A stretch of 64,000 nucleotides of DNA. Origin: Corylus avellana. Its lineage: Eukaryota; Streptophyta; Magnoliopsida; Fagales; Betulaceae. Below are positions 35,300 to 53,883 of the stretch, in pieces. A program made the position numbers and the translations under genes. Positions within the stretch are counted from its first letter, which is position 1; each line of letters begins with the position of its first letter. Below the pieces are notes generated by a model that was given only the letters and a program-made list of their open reading frames with translations, did not search any database and had not been told where the DNA came from. The stretch lies in NCBI RefSeq assembly GCF_901000735.1, contig NC_081542.1, forward strand, positions 37,506,571-37,570,570, given 5' to 3'.

Positions 35300-35505
35300 T
35301 CACTTAACCCCCTTCCCCACCCTCCTCAAATTTATCACATTAAAATATTATACGATTTGTAAATTCAATACGAATCTAATATGAAACTAACAAGTTAGGG
35401 TTGAAGAGTCTAATTCGTTTAAATAAATAAGTCAGATAAAAGTTGACCTATAAATATAATCAGGGGCGAAACTAGCATTTGAAGTTGGGGAATAAAAATT
35501 AAAAT
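35075..35505 (+). repeat. tandem duplication with a flipped 44-bp segment
   Basis: Two copies lie 250 bp apart, starting CTCAAATTTATCACATTAAAAT at 35075 and 35325 and both running on to CAGGGGCGAAACTAGCATTT. Within them, 35096-35139 and 35346-35389 are reverse complements of each other (about 41 of 44 bases) while the flanks remain in direct orientation. Poly-A tracts follow each copy. Confidence 0.85.
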
Positions 35506-35556
35506 TAAAATTAAAAAAAAAAAAAAAAAAACACTTCACTTAAACCCCCCCCTGTT

Positions 35557-35956
35557 GAATTGTCATCACTTCTGCCATGTCCCTCTAAAGTTCAATTTCT
35601 CTCAATTTAGTGTATCAATCTTTCAATTATTTGCAATCTCACCCCTCCGTTAACTTTTCCATTAAATTTTCTCAAAATACCCTCATTGTTTTTAGGGGAA
35701 AAAAAAAATGTTGCAAAGATTAAGGCGTTGGCCCGAATTTAATGGTATTTGCAAAAATATCCACGCCTCAATCTTTGCAAAAAAGAAAATTAAATATTTT
35801 TCTGAAAAAAAGGGTGGGTATTTTGAGAATTTTGTTGTGATTTAACGGAAAATCTTAACGAATGGGGGATATTGAAAAATAAAAATAAAAAGTTAGATAC
35901 ACTAAATTGAGAGGTTTTGAATTTTATGAGGGATATTACAAAATAGGTGACAATTC
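35557..35956. mobile_element. possible Mutator-like MITE
   Basis: GAATTGTCATCAC at the left and GGTGACAATTC at the right are inverted. Further in, CTCAATTTAGTGTATC pairs with GATACACTAAATTGAG and CGTTAAC-like blocks pair with the other side. A target duplication is not evident. Confidence 0.4.
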
Positions 35957-36901
35957 GGAAGGTAAGTGAAGTTTTTAAAAATTTGGGTAAGTAAAAATGT
36001 AATTTTTAAGGGGTTATAGGAGTAACCCCCAAGCCACCATGTAATTCCGCCCATACATATAGACTAAAGTCTTATACTCATATCTCGACATAAACCGAAC
36101 CTCGTACACGATATTTAAGGCTAACAATTTTTAACATAACTAGCAAACCTAATTGCCCATTCTTGTGCAGAGAGGACTAGATAGAAGTAATGTTACTTTT
36201 TAATTATATTTTTATCATATAATTGCTCATTCTTGTAATGCATTCTGTGCTGCCCATAAATGATAAGGGATCATGCTTACAAATTATTGGAATTGGCTTA
36301 GTTCCCAAAATAATTTTTGAGGTGATTGGCTGAAATAGCAAAAACAATTATCAAACACCTTTTTAATAAATAATAAAAAATAAATAAAAATTTATTTTTT
36401 GTTTTTGTTCTCAAAAGCACTTTTAAAAACAAAAACAAAAACACAATTTGTCAAACAGGTCTGCAAGTCGATTATTCTCTCTCTAACACAATTTACACAA
36501 TATCCACAGAAAAATGAAGTAAAAAAAAAAAAAACTTACTGTCATTTCACAGTTCACTAATTTCTCAGGATTAAGAGTATTGCTATAAGTGTATGTGAGA
36601 AACAACCAGTTTGCTGCCACACCAATTTCTGCAAGATGTTCTGAGTCTTCTGACGTGTCAACCAAAATAGTAAATATTTTCAACCTCACACATCAATACC
36701 ACGTCCAAATTCTTACAGCAGAATCCCTTCGGATAAGCTTTTACCTTTTCCTATACATCTGTTCTAACGAGTTACTTCCAGCAGGCAACTGCTTTTCTTT
36801 GCTCAAAGCAGATTATGAACATACTAATAATTGGAGATTTCTATAATTTTAATACCATGAACAAGATTAGTGTCCCATCAAGAACCAAAAACGAGCGGGG
36901 C
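35957..36901. other. intergenic DNA 3' of the cytidylyltransferase gene
   Basis: AT-rich, with T/A-rich low-complexity stretches. The part adjoining 36902 is presumably the 3' UTR of the minus-strand gene. No other gene seen. Confidence 0.5.
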
Positions 36902-43465
<6,564 letters not shown>

Positions 43466-43647
43466 CTCTCTTTCTCTCTCTCAAAATTGCTTGGGTTTCA
43501 AGCAACGGGTCAAACCTGCAAAGAGAGAGAACCTTCTATGTTTCTGTGTCTTTCATCAATTGATGAATAGTGAATACTTATAAGGCGCAACTGATGCGTA
43601 ACGTTCTAGGTTTTTTTTTTTTTTTTTTTTAATTTGGTAAAAAAAAT

Positions 43648-43667
43648 NNNNNNNNNNNNNNNNNNNN
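43648..43667. other. assembly gap, 20 N
   Basis: A 20-N run beside a T/A-rich stretch about 180 bp upstream of the cytidylyltransferase start codon, so part of that promoter may be missing. Confidence 0.95.
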
Positions 43668-43872
43668 GACCTCCTGTAATAAAAATGAAACCACAGGAGA
43701 GAAAAAATAAAGTTGTGAAACCCTAGGGACTAATTTAGTATTTAACCCTTTGAATTATTTGTTTTTTTTTTTTTCTTTTCTTTTCTATTCTAAGAAGTAA
43801 AAAATGGTCTTAGAATAAAAAAGGATGTGTTGTATCGGTTAGAACTCATCTTACATGTCACATATATTATAC

Positions 43873-44235
43873 GGGAGTAATTCTAGGTGGCCTACTTCTG
43901 TTCTACTTGTATTTTACTAAGAATGATGTGGCTATTAAAATCATCATTGGACTTGTAATTAATCATTATTGAATTTTGATCAAAGAGTGATTTTAAAAAA
44001 AATGTTAAAATCTAATAAAATTCTCATAATTTACCCATCAAAATTCTAGGTGGCAAAGTGCACATGGTCCAAGTTGATGTAAAAGGGCACATGACCCAAG
44101 TTGATGGCAAATGACACTTTGCCACTTAGGATTTTGAGGGGGCAAAATATGAGATTTTATTAAATTCTAGCATATCTCTGATTTTAACAGTCACATCATT
44201 CTTAGTAGGACATAAGTAGACCACTTAGAATTATT
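43873..44235. mobile_element. MITE with 8-bp target duplication
   Basis: The terminal inverted repeats centre on TAATTCTAgGTGGcCTACTT (left) and AAGTAGACCACTTAGAATTA (right). Identical 8-mers TATTATAC flank it at 43865-43872 and 44236-44243, pointing to the hAT superfamily. A second, internal inverted repeat (AATTCTAGGTGGCAAAGTG / CACTTTGCCACTTAGGATT) makes it a nested foldback. Confidence 0.7.
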
Positions 44236-44243
44236 TATTATAC

Positions 44244-45142
44244 TGCGTTAATTTAGTTTTTTTTTTTAAATAATAATAATAATAATAATAATACAGTATT
44301 TGGATAATATAAAATAATGTATATATTCAGGCGAAGCGTTCCAATGCTATTGGGTACATGGTACCGGTTACTTATTACTGTCTCTATTTCCATGGGGTAA
44401 AATTTTTATTTATTTATCTATTTATTTGGTCATTGGCTCATAAATCATAATAAATATCACGATAAAAACTTTATTGCATGCTTTCTTTACTACAAAAAGA
44501 CTAATACATAAATTAATGAAAAATAATTTTAACTACTTTTGAAGGGGATTTACTTGGAACACTTTCTCATATGAAAATTATTGTTATATTAGTAAGGGCT
44601 TAACTATCAAAACCCTAAGTTCTAATCTACGCTTAAACCTCTCAAAATCCCTTTGTGAAACTCATCTTATTTCAAAACTGAAGACCTCTCCTTTCTTTTG
44701 GAAAGATCTGTTATTTTCGCTCTTAAAATGTAGTCTCGTTTCAACAAAGCTCACCTTGTCCAAATGAAACGCACTATCATGCATATTTCATGCATGAATA
44801 GCCCAAAAACCCAAGTTTTCTTTTCCTTCTTTATGCCTACGGGCAGAACTGCCCCTAGGCTTGGGGGGTCCCAAGGTGGTCCAAAAAAAAAAAAAATTAT
44901 TAAATACCTTTAAAAATTAACTTTTGCCACCTCAAACTAAATATTCTAATTTTGCCCCTGTTTACGCCACACCTCAAAATGCATCCTAACATGCCAACCT
45001 TAATGCCAAGAAGACCTCAATTCCAGCATCAAAACTCGTCATTTTTCTCAAACAACATACAACAATAACCACAACATTATCTCCATCCATACAATACATC
45101 CACAATCTCAATTTTAACTAAACAACCTCAATATTCACAATA
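44244..45142. other. intergenic DNA
   Basis: AT-rich, no gene seen. In the other haplotype the corresponding sequence would lie beyond the gypsy insertion and is not in the window. Confidence 0.5.
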
Positions 45143-45420
45143 TCTTTAAAAAATAATAATAATAAAATAAAATAAAATAAAAATCATAAAAATCTTACTC
45201 TTCAACAATACATATTCAAACCCTTTCCCAAAATTGAACATCATAACTTCAACAACAATACAACAACACTCACGAACAAACTTCACAATAATACGTACCG
45301 AAGCATCTACAAACTATCATTCTCCAAAACTTTAACAAAAAATACCCAAAAAACCTTTACATAACAGATGAGATATTTGCCCCTATGCAACCTCTTTCTT
45401 CAAGCTTGCTCTTGAACTCC

Positions 45421-45441
45421 TCGCTCTCTCTCTCTCTCTCT

Positions 45442-45492
<51 letters not shown>
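45421..45492. repeat. (CT)n(TA)n compound microsatellite, allelic to 10362-10424
   Basis: A CT run of about 10 units is followed by a longer TA run with one interruption (TACATA). The lengths differ from the copy in block A. Confidence 0.9.
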
Positions 45493-45495
<3 letters not shown>

Positions 45496-45987
45496 TACTA
45501 GAACAAAGGAAGGGGAAGAAAATGACTTCCCCTTTAGTTTTCTGACGTTTCAACGCTCAGTTGCACGCTTAAATTTTTAAGTTTGTTCGAATGAATACGT
45601 GTCAGCTACATTAAATTGAACGTTGAATTTGATCATCTACTCATGCATGCCAACCTCTGATCGTTCGAATGATCTTGCAGGACATTCAAACAAGCCTAAG
45701 AGATCAAATCTCGACCATCCATCTTCACCTACAACTCGGCGTGTCACTGCAATGTAGAGATGTCATTCTCATTCAACTTCCTTAGGTTTGAATCTTAGCT
45801 ATCCAATTTTCTCTCATCCTCACATAGGATTGCCACATGAAGATTCCCTTCATTCAAACGAACCCCAAGTTCATTTGAATGAGCTTACAAAAATCTGAAT
45901 ATTTAAATACTATCACCAAAAATATTAACTCTATCCATCGAACGCCTACGATCCAAATTGTGCTCTATTTACTTACACCATAACTTC

Positions 45988-48900
45988 GCTCTACTATGGG
46001 GGGAGGATTTGAACCTTGTAATTCAAAATTATAGTAGAAGACATATAAACGCATTTTTGTCTCCTTGTCGTGGAAGGGAGAGCTGGAAATTGACTGGATT
46101 TTATGGAAATCCTGAACCACATAAGAGGCATGAGTCGTGGGCTCTTTTGCGCCACCTAGCTGGTCTTGACCCCAAGCCTTGGCTGTGTTTCGGCGACTTT
46201 AATGAAGTCACGGCTCGAGAAGAAAAATGGGGAGGTGTGGAGAGAGCCATGGGTCAAATGGATGCCTTTAGGAGTGCACTCTCTTATTGTGAGCTCTCTG
46301 ATCTCGGGTGTAAAGGAGCTAGGTTCACGTGGAACAATGGGCAGGATGGAGCATTTTTTATACAAGCTAGGCTGGACAGAATGGTGGCTAATGCAGATTG
46401 GTGTGCCATAAATCCAGTAGTTGAGGTTGGGACTGAAGCTGTTATTAATTCAGACCACTTGCCGCTTCTTCTTTCCATAGGAGGGGCTAATCGGAGGTAT
46501 GGGAGGCACAAGAAATTTCGGTATGAGGCTCAATGGGCAAGAGAGAAAGGAGCTAGGGAAGTAGTGAAAAAAGTTTGGTTAAAGAAATTTCACCAAAATG
46601 ACCGTTGGCAAGATATGAAGGGCAAGCTTAATGGGTGCTCCAAGGGTCTTCTTATATGGAGAAAAAAGGAGGTAGCGGCTGTTGATAAAATCCTGCAGGA
46701 AAAAAATCAGAAGCTGGAAGCAATGCAGCAGGACATGGAAAATTCGGATAAGGAGCAAATGAAGGGGCTGCAACGTGAACTGCAGGAACTCTTGGAGAAG
46801 GAGGAAATAAAATAGAAACAAAAATCTAAGGTGGCATGGCTTAAAGAGGGGGATAAAAACACAAAATACTTCCATGCATGTGCATCCCAAAGAAAACATA
46901 TGAATGAGATATCTAGTATTATTGATGAGCAGGGGAGTTTTTGGGAATCAAAGGAGGATGTGGAGAAGGCGTTTGTGAGTTATTACCAGTCCTTATTCAC
47001 GTCTACAGCTCCCTCTAATTTTGATATTTGTTTGGCTGAGTTGGAATGCCGCATGACCCATGATATGAATGAGGCTTTGATGAAGGAGTTTTCCAGAGAC
47101 GAGGTTGTGGCTGCTGTGAATCAAATGTCACCCCATAAGGCACCCGGACCTGATGGTTTCTCTGCGGGTTTTTACCAAGATAACTGGGAGGTTGTGGGCG
47201 AGGAGGTATGTCAATCTGTTCTTACTATTTTAAACTCTGGCATAGTAGATAAGGAGCTTAATTTTACTTATATAGCGCTTATTCCTAAAACGACAAACCC
47301 CTCAAGGGTGACGGAGTTTAGGCCAATAAGTCTATGTAATGTTTTTTACAAAATTATTTCCAAAGTTATTGCTAATAGAATGAAGGTGGTATTGCCAAGT
47401 TTGATTTCTATGAATCAAAGTGCGTTTGTACCTGGGAGATTGATTTCGGATAACATACTAGCAGCGTACGAGACGTTGCACTCGATGCATACCCGAATGT
47501 GGGGGAAGAAGGGATACATGGCCATAAAATTGGACATGAGCAAGGCTTACGACCGAGTAGAATGGAATTTTTTGGAGGCCATTATGCGTCGAATGGGCTT
47601 TACAGAGAGATGGATTAATCTGATCATGGCATGTGTCCGTACGGCCAATTATTCCATTTTGGTGAATGGGATCCCAACCGATCACATTTTTCCCTCTCGG
47701 GGAATACGACAAGGTGACCCTATTTCCCCGTACCTGTTTTTACTATGCGCGGAAGCCTTAAGCTCTCTCCTTGAAAAGGCGGGTCGAAGAGGGTACATTG
47801 AAGGAGTCCCTACTTCTCGTAGTGGACCAAGAATTAACCACCTATTTTTTGCAGATGACTCCTTATTGTTTTGCAGAGCTGATTTGCGACATTGGCATCG
47901 GATTTCGGAAGTTCTAAGTACTTATGAAGGGGCTTCTGGCCAAAGACTAAATAGAGACAAAACAGCTCTCTTTTTTAGTAGGAACACTGAGCCCCGAGTA
48001 AAACAGCAAATTTTAGAGGTGGCAGGCATCCCTGAGTCACAGAGATTTGACACGTATTTGGGACTTCCAGCTCTTGTAGGGAGGGCAAAAATGGCTGAAT
48101 TCCAAGGCATTAAGGCACGGGTGTGGAAAAGGCTGCAAGACTGGAAGCTGAATTTTTTATCCCAAGCTGGAAAAGAGATCTTGCTTAAGGCGGTTATTCA
48201 AGCGATCCCAACCTATAGTATGAGCGTCTTTCTCCTACCAAAAACTTTGTGTCATGATTTAAATTCGTTGATGCAAAACTTTTGGTGGGGCCATCGCTCC
48301 AATGACAACCGTATTCATTGGATGAGTTGGGAGAAATTGGGGATGTCAAAGACACAAGGCGGTATGGGATTTCGAAACCTTAGCGTCTTCAACCAAGCTC
48401 TCTTGGCTAAACAATGTTGGCGACTTTGGGTATTACCGGATAGCTTAACGGCAAGAATTCTTAAAGCGAAATACTATCCCAAATGTTCGATTTTGGAGGC
48501 CCAATTGGGGACCAAACCTTCATTCGCTTGGAGGAGTATCCAAGGAGCTTGCAAGGTTGTCAATGATGGGTTGTTTTGGCGTATTGGGACTGGATCCCAG
48601 GTCAGAATATGGGGAGACAAATGGCTCAATAACCCATCCACTTATATGGCCCAATCTCCTCCAAGATTACTTAATGTTGAAGCAAAGGTGGAGGACTTGA
48701 TTGACCAAGATCGAAAGGGGTGGAATATAACACTTATCGAGAGAATTTTTAATGAGGCGGATCGAGAAGCCATTTATTCTGTTCCAATTAGTTTCACTAA
48801 CCAACCGGATAAGTTGGTATGGCGAGGAACCAAGAATGGAGTGTTCACGGTAAGAAGTGCATACCATATGATGAAGGAACAAGAAAATGAGAGCCAGCCA

Positions 48901-49902
48901 GAAAGCTCTAGCCAGAGAGGGAACAATGTCTTATGGAAAGGAATATGGGAGATGCACTCTCCTAATGTGGTGAAAAATTTTATGTGGAGGGCCTGCAGGA
49001 ATATACTCCCAACTAGGGAGAATCTGATGAAGAGAAAGGTGATTGAGGATCCTTTATGTCCTATCTGTAACTTGGAGATTGAGTCAACGCTGCATGTTCT
49101 TTGGGACTGCATTGCAGCAAGAGACGTTTGGGGGGTGAGCCGGATGTTCTTCCAGAAAAGTTCCCTTAGAGGACCAGATTTCCTCCAGGTGGCCGAAGGT
49201 GTCTTTGAGATGGGGGGCGATAAACTCTTTCGACTTTTCTCAGAAATATCTAGAAGGATATGGTTGAGAAGAAACGGCTGGATTTATGATAAAACCTTCT
49301 CTCACCCGAATCAGATCTCTCATGATGCGGAAATGGCAGTGCAGGACTATGAGAATGCGAATGCGGTGGAAGACAAAAAAATTATGGAGAGAAGGGAGCA
49401 ACTTCCCAGGTGGGGAAAACCAGCTAGAGGATGGATGAAAGTGAATGTAGATGCAGCTCTCAACAAGAAAAAAGGCAAAATGGGCTTTGGGGTAGTCATG
49501 CGTGACCATGAAGGTAGAGTTATAGTGGCTAAAAGTATTGTGCGGTTGGGAAAGTGGGACTCAGCAGCTGCGGAGGCGTTAGCAACATATTTTGGTGTCA
49601 TACCTGGTCATGAACAGGGAGTGCAGCAACTAATTCTAGAAGGAGATGCCAAGCAAATTACCGAAGCCATTAAAGACGAAGGCCAAAATCTTAGTCTGTT
49701 AGGCCAGTTGATTGAGGATGTCAGGTTTGGGCTAAATGCTATTCCTATGTGGAATGTAGAGCATGTACATCGTGAGGCGAATAAGGCGGCTCATAGATTA
49801 GCTAAATTGGCTCTCACACAAGCCAATGATATTGTATGGTTGGAAGAGGAACCTCCTTGTATTAGAGACATTGTATTGACAGAGCAATTGTTTTGTCAAT
49901 GA
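45988..49902 (+). pseudogene. LINE ORF2 polyprotein, 5'-truncated, one in-frame stop
   Basis: One frame runs 1305 codons to TGA 49900-49902 with a single internal stop, TAG 46813-46815. Domains in order: endonuclease C-terminal two-thirds (CFGDFNEV; SDH at 46450-46458), a charged linker, reverse transcriptase (FRPISLCN, KLDMSKAYDRVEW, GIRQGDPISPYL, catalytic FADD at 47848-47859), zf-RVT (CPICNLEIESTLHVLWDC), and C-terminal RNase H (VNVDAAL at 49441; AAAEALA; EGDAKQI). Such ORF2 proteins nick DNA and reverse-transcribe their own RNA. Lack of an N-terminus and promoter makes this copy immobile. The near-intact frame indicates recent insertion from a live source. Confidence 0.92.
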
Positions 49903-49943
49903 TCCATTAATAATATTGATCAACACATTTCAAAAAAAAAAAA
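45988..49943 (+). mobile_element. recent 5'-truncated LINE, present only in A'
   Basis: The target duplication ATAACTTC is at 45980-45987 and 49943-49950 (the first A overlaps the tail). A 12-A tail is at 49932-49943, and the 3' UTR after the ORF2 stop is only about 29 bp. Block A has the intact empty site (GAAGTTAT, 9965-9972). The first inserted codon falls inside the endonuclease domain, so ORF1 and the start of ORF2 were lost on insertion. Confidence 0.95.
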
Positions 49944-50611
49944 TAACTTCTCTCTATTTTTATAATATTATTTAATTTTTTTTCTAAACAGAGACGAAAA
50001 TAAATGAAAGCAAAGGGCATTACATGAATGCTGCTATTGCTACATGATGATATCAAGACAAAAATAATTTTCCCAACCTGGCTTTCTTCACTAGGGTTTG
50101 GGAAAGCTGAGCAAAAGTTTCTTCAGAAATCAGCTTTGAGTTCAAGACAAAACGGCCGTCTTAATAGTACCGTTGTAAATTTAATCATAAATTTTAGTAA
50201 GATTTGAATGGACTAAATGATTTTAAAAAATAATAATAATAAATACAGAAATTCAAAAGTCCAAATTTGACTGAAAAGTCAACTCGACCTTTTCTTGGTC
50301 CAATGAAATCAATTCCCTTGAAGAAAAAGATTGCACATGCTGGTTGAACAAATACATATTCAAAATCGTCCTTTTTGGACAAAGCAAATCATATTAAAAA
50401 ATCATGTGTCTTTTTTTAATTATTATTATTATTTTTTTCTTGTCTTTCTTACTTGCTCAGGAAAAAAAACATACATATACAAAACATATTGTATATATTA
50501 AATTAATATACCATTTTATCACTAAGAATGAGAAAATTACAAGTGCTGCAGCTCCCCAACTGGTTTTTGTTCTTTTTCCCTATATTCTTGGTTTAATCCA
50601 AAACAAATTGG

Positions 50612-52262
50612 TTAGTACCAGCAATCTGGCACCTCATCTTGCTCCTGCAAATGCTGCACCTTTGGGGGTCCAGAGGTTCTTGGGCGTCCTCCAAAGGCAT
50701 TGCCCCCAGGCTTTGCCAGCTCAACATAAATCACCCTGCCATCAAAATTCTGAAGAAAAAAAAAAGATAAATACTATTTTAGGTAAATCTCTGAGCTGAA
50801 TAACAAGAGAGAGGTGGCAAAGTAGAACCTTGTAATCCATATTTTCTAGGGCTAGCATGGCGTCTTCTTGACAAGTATACTGAATAAATGCATACCCCTT
50901 TGACCACTTTCTGGCTCCATTCTTTTCTAGCTTCACTGCCAGAGATTGTAAATACAGTGACACAGTGAAAAAAGAGGGAAGAAACTATCAAACATACCAA
51001 GTGCTCAAGATGATTTACCTTCAGCAATCTCGCCAAAATTTGAAAATTCCTGACGCAGACTACTTTCACTGGTTGAATATGGTAAATCTGCACTTCAATA
51101 TACATTATTAGAACAAAGAGAGCTATTGATCAAGAATTTGAGAAAAGTCTGTTGCATTTAAAAAGCAATTGAACGCAACATGCGACAGGCAAGTGTTTCC
51201 GGGTCCTGTGAATCAAGCGATCAAGATGGATAATATGCAAAAAATGGTGACAACTTTTGCTATTTCATTCTAGCGAGATTAAGTAAACAAAATCAAGAAT
51301 TGTGGACAGGAAAAGACATCTACCAAAGTTAATATATGTATACTACTGTATAATCATAACCAACAACCCCACATCATGGCCCGAGAAAAGTCATCCAGAA
51401 CTGACAAGCTCTGTGCTCATTCAACCAATGTCCAGGTTATCAGAGGGCAGAAATCACGACTACATCTAAATGGTTAGATAATCGAACATAATCGATCTAC
51501 AAAGCTTACATTAATCACCCATGAGAAGCAGCAATTTGTGATAAAGATGACGCTTGAAATAAATTATAGTTTTTTGGGGAATTCTCACCAATTCAACTCC
51601 TGGTGATGGGACAGCAATCTATTTACCTTCCCAGCAAATGTAAGAAAAGTTAATACTAAGTTTATTTTATACTTATTCAGTGACGTATGACAATAAACAT
51701 GTCCACTGTTGAAAACACTTGATGGAATGACCAAAGTAATCACAAATCCTAACTTCCGGGTTAACATCATAAAAAATAAAACTTCAGGGAACAACAAACT
51801 CAAACTTAAAAGACCAAGATGCATTTTAGCCAAACAAGAAACAAGTAGGCTTCACAACCCCCCACCCTCCTTGAGGGTTACCAATCATTCGGAAAAATGT
51901 GTACCTAAATTAAATTGCTAATTGGAGAAATACTCAATGAGTAATGCTAAAAACCACATTTTTATCCCACAACTATTTCACAATGCCATGTGTTAGTCCT
52001 AACCAACCCTTGAATTTTTTATTTTTTTTTTAACAATGATTGATCTAATGGTTGGTTGGGACTGTGACATCAACATTGCGGAATAATTGGGAATAAAAAT
52101 GTGATTTCTAGCATTACTCATACCTAAATGGAAGGCAAAGCAAATTTTCATTAACAAAAATTTATGAAATCATATTAGCAATAGAATTGACATAAAACAC
52201 TACCAACACAACTCAAAATCACGCATCATACCACTAATTGAAGAAAAGCCAGATAAGAAATC
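50612..52262 (-). CDS. second copy of the organelle-type RRM gene, 5' part missing
   Basis: Exons 4, 3 and 2 lie at 50749-50612, 50935-50829 and 51087-51019 (minus strand) and encode the same residues 51-154 as 4438-9304. Intron 1 runs to the contig end at 52262, and exon 1, with the transit peptide and RNP2 start, is not assembled. If the two copies are alleles, exon 1 would lie beyond the N gap. On this contig the gene lies upstream of, and on the same strand as, the cytidylyltransferase gene, about 7 kb away, 4 kb of which is the LINE. Confidence 0.85.
51938..52119. mobile_element. short MITE, copy of 7797-7978
   Basis: Same inverted termini (GAGTAATGCT ... AGCATTACTC) at the paired position. 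Shared by both copies, so it predates their divergence. Confidence 0.6.
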
Positions 52263-52362
52263 NNNNNNNNNNNNNNNNNNNNNNNNNNNNNNNNNNNNNN
52301 NNNNNNNNNNNNNNNNNNNNNNNNNNNNNNNNNNNNNNNNNNNNNNNNNNNNNNNNNNNNNN
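52263..52362. other. assembly gap, 100 N
   Basis: Exactly 100 N, ending the long contig within RRM intron 1. Confidence 0.98.
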
Positions 52363-52686
52363 ACGTTGACCCTCGGTAGGTCCATAGTGTTAGATGAATA
52401 GATACAACCCGATGCCTATAAAAGGGGGGTCCCCTCTCACTATTTCGGTAACATCTTTTTACCCTCCAAAACAGAATATCCAGCATATTTTTTATCTCAC
52501 ACATAATCTTCAAGTTCATCTTTCTCTTAAACACTGTGACTAACTTAGGTATCGGAGCTTCCTCTGGCCGGACAACTCCGGCAGCTTTGATCCTTTCTTT
52601 TTGTTGATTATTCAGTTAGCTACTTAGTTGATCCCTCGGTTACACAGGGCCCCCTCCACATCACCATTCGGAAAACTGCTCAAACA
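52363..52686 (+). mobile_element. Ty3-gypsy-type 5' LTR, 3' portion
   Basis: It ends ...GCTCAAACA and is followed by GTTTGGCGCCGTCT, a primer-binding-site-like sequence. A TATA box (CCTATAAAAG) lies at about 52414-52423. It matches 10713-11036 with about 3 percent difference. The LTR start is lost in the gap. Confidence 0.8.
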
Positions 52687-52718
52687 GTTTGGCGCCGTCT
52701 AAATCTCAATATTCCGAT

Positions 52719-53783
52719 ATGGTGAACACACCTCCACACCCTGATACACCTCCTCATCCTATCCCAATCATCCAACCAGATATGCCTGGAACTTCACACG
52801 ATCCAAATCCCCAGACAGCCATGATGGTGGATTTCATGAAACGAATAGCTGAATCTGTCGAAGCTATGAAGAAACAAAATGAAGAGATCGTTTCTAGGTT
52901 GCCTCCTAGAGAAGATTCAGCACTAAAGAGAAGATGAGAAGAGCCCCTCAGGGAGCCACCACCGTCAACTCTACACCAATCAACTCAACAAGACGCTGGA
53001 AGTTCAATACAAGGAAGTTTACATACAACTCGGACCAAGGAAAACTCTTACCGACGAGAGCCCAGCAATAAATCACAACTTGGTGGCAAATCACACCTTG
53101 GCGAATCCAGTCACGCCAAAACCAACCATAATCATTCCTAGTGTAGCCATTCCCGTCATAGTCGGTCGCATCATGCCAAACCTGTGGAAGCTGCTGTGAA
53201 TAAAGACATTGAAGATCTTAAAGAGAAGTACCAAAAAATGGCTTTCTTAATTGAAAATGGGGAAAATTGGTCTGCCACCGAGGATCTTATGCAACACACC
53301 AATTTACCTTTTACTGATCGGGTGATGAGATTTCCAATGCCTAATAGTTTTAAGGTTTCTCGGATTGGCGAATATGACGGGAGTGGAGATCCTTCCGATC
53401 ATATGGAAAGCTTCCGAGCTCACATCATCCTTCATGAAACTCCTGACTAAATCGCTTGCCGAGCTTTCCCATTAACTCTAAGGGGAGTTGCCAAAGAATG
53501 GTTTGGGAGTCTGAGTCCTAAATCTATTAATAATTTTGATTATCTTAGGCAGCAGTTCTTAGGACAATTTCTTGCTGTTCGAAGAAGAAAGAAGAATCCA
53601 GCATATCTATTGTCCCTAGTACAAGGGAAGAACGAGTCCTTGAAGGATTATCTGTTCAGTTCAATCGGGAGAAACTGACAATAGAGAGTACTGATGAACA
53701 GACCATTCTCTCAGCATTGATGCAGGGTATACAGACTGAAAGGCCTCTGATGACCGAATTGGCCAAAAAACCAAAGATAGGAA
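52719..53783 (+). pseudogene. Ty3-gypsy gag, disrupted
   Basis: The frame from ATG 52719 stops at 52937. From about 53184 the Gag core reads FKVSRIGEYDGSGDPSDHME and, after an in-frame TAA near 53450, LTLRGVAKEWFGSL and YLRQQFLGQF (retrotransposon Gag family). A frameshift near 53650 precedes SALMQGIQTERPL. The zinc knuckle and pol would lie beyond the gap at 53784. The element cannot make a full Gag. Confidence 0.85.
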
Positions 53784-53883
53784 NNNNNNNNNNNNNNNNN
53801 NNNNNNNNNNNNNNNNNNNNNNNNNNNNNNNNNNNNNNNNNNNNNNNNNNNNNNNNNNNNNNNNNNNNNNNNNNNNNNNNNNN
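53784..53883. other. assembly gap, 100 N
   Basis: Exactly 100 N between a gypsy gag fragment and the inverted repeat of a Mutator-type element. Confidence 0.98.

Larger units (their letters stand above)
45143..52262 (-). repeat. block A', inverted copy of 7654-10712 with a LINE inserted
   Basis: From 49951 to 52262 the pairing is 59916-x with block A; left of the LINE it continues (45143-45987 with about 9970-10712). It contains exons 2-4 of the RRM gene, but the contig ends inside intron 1. Confidence 0.95.
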
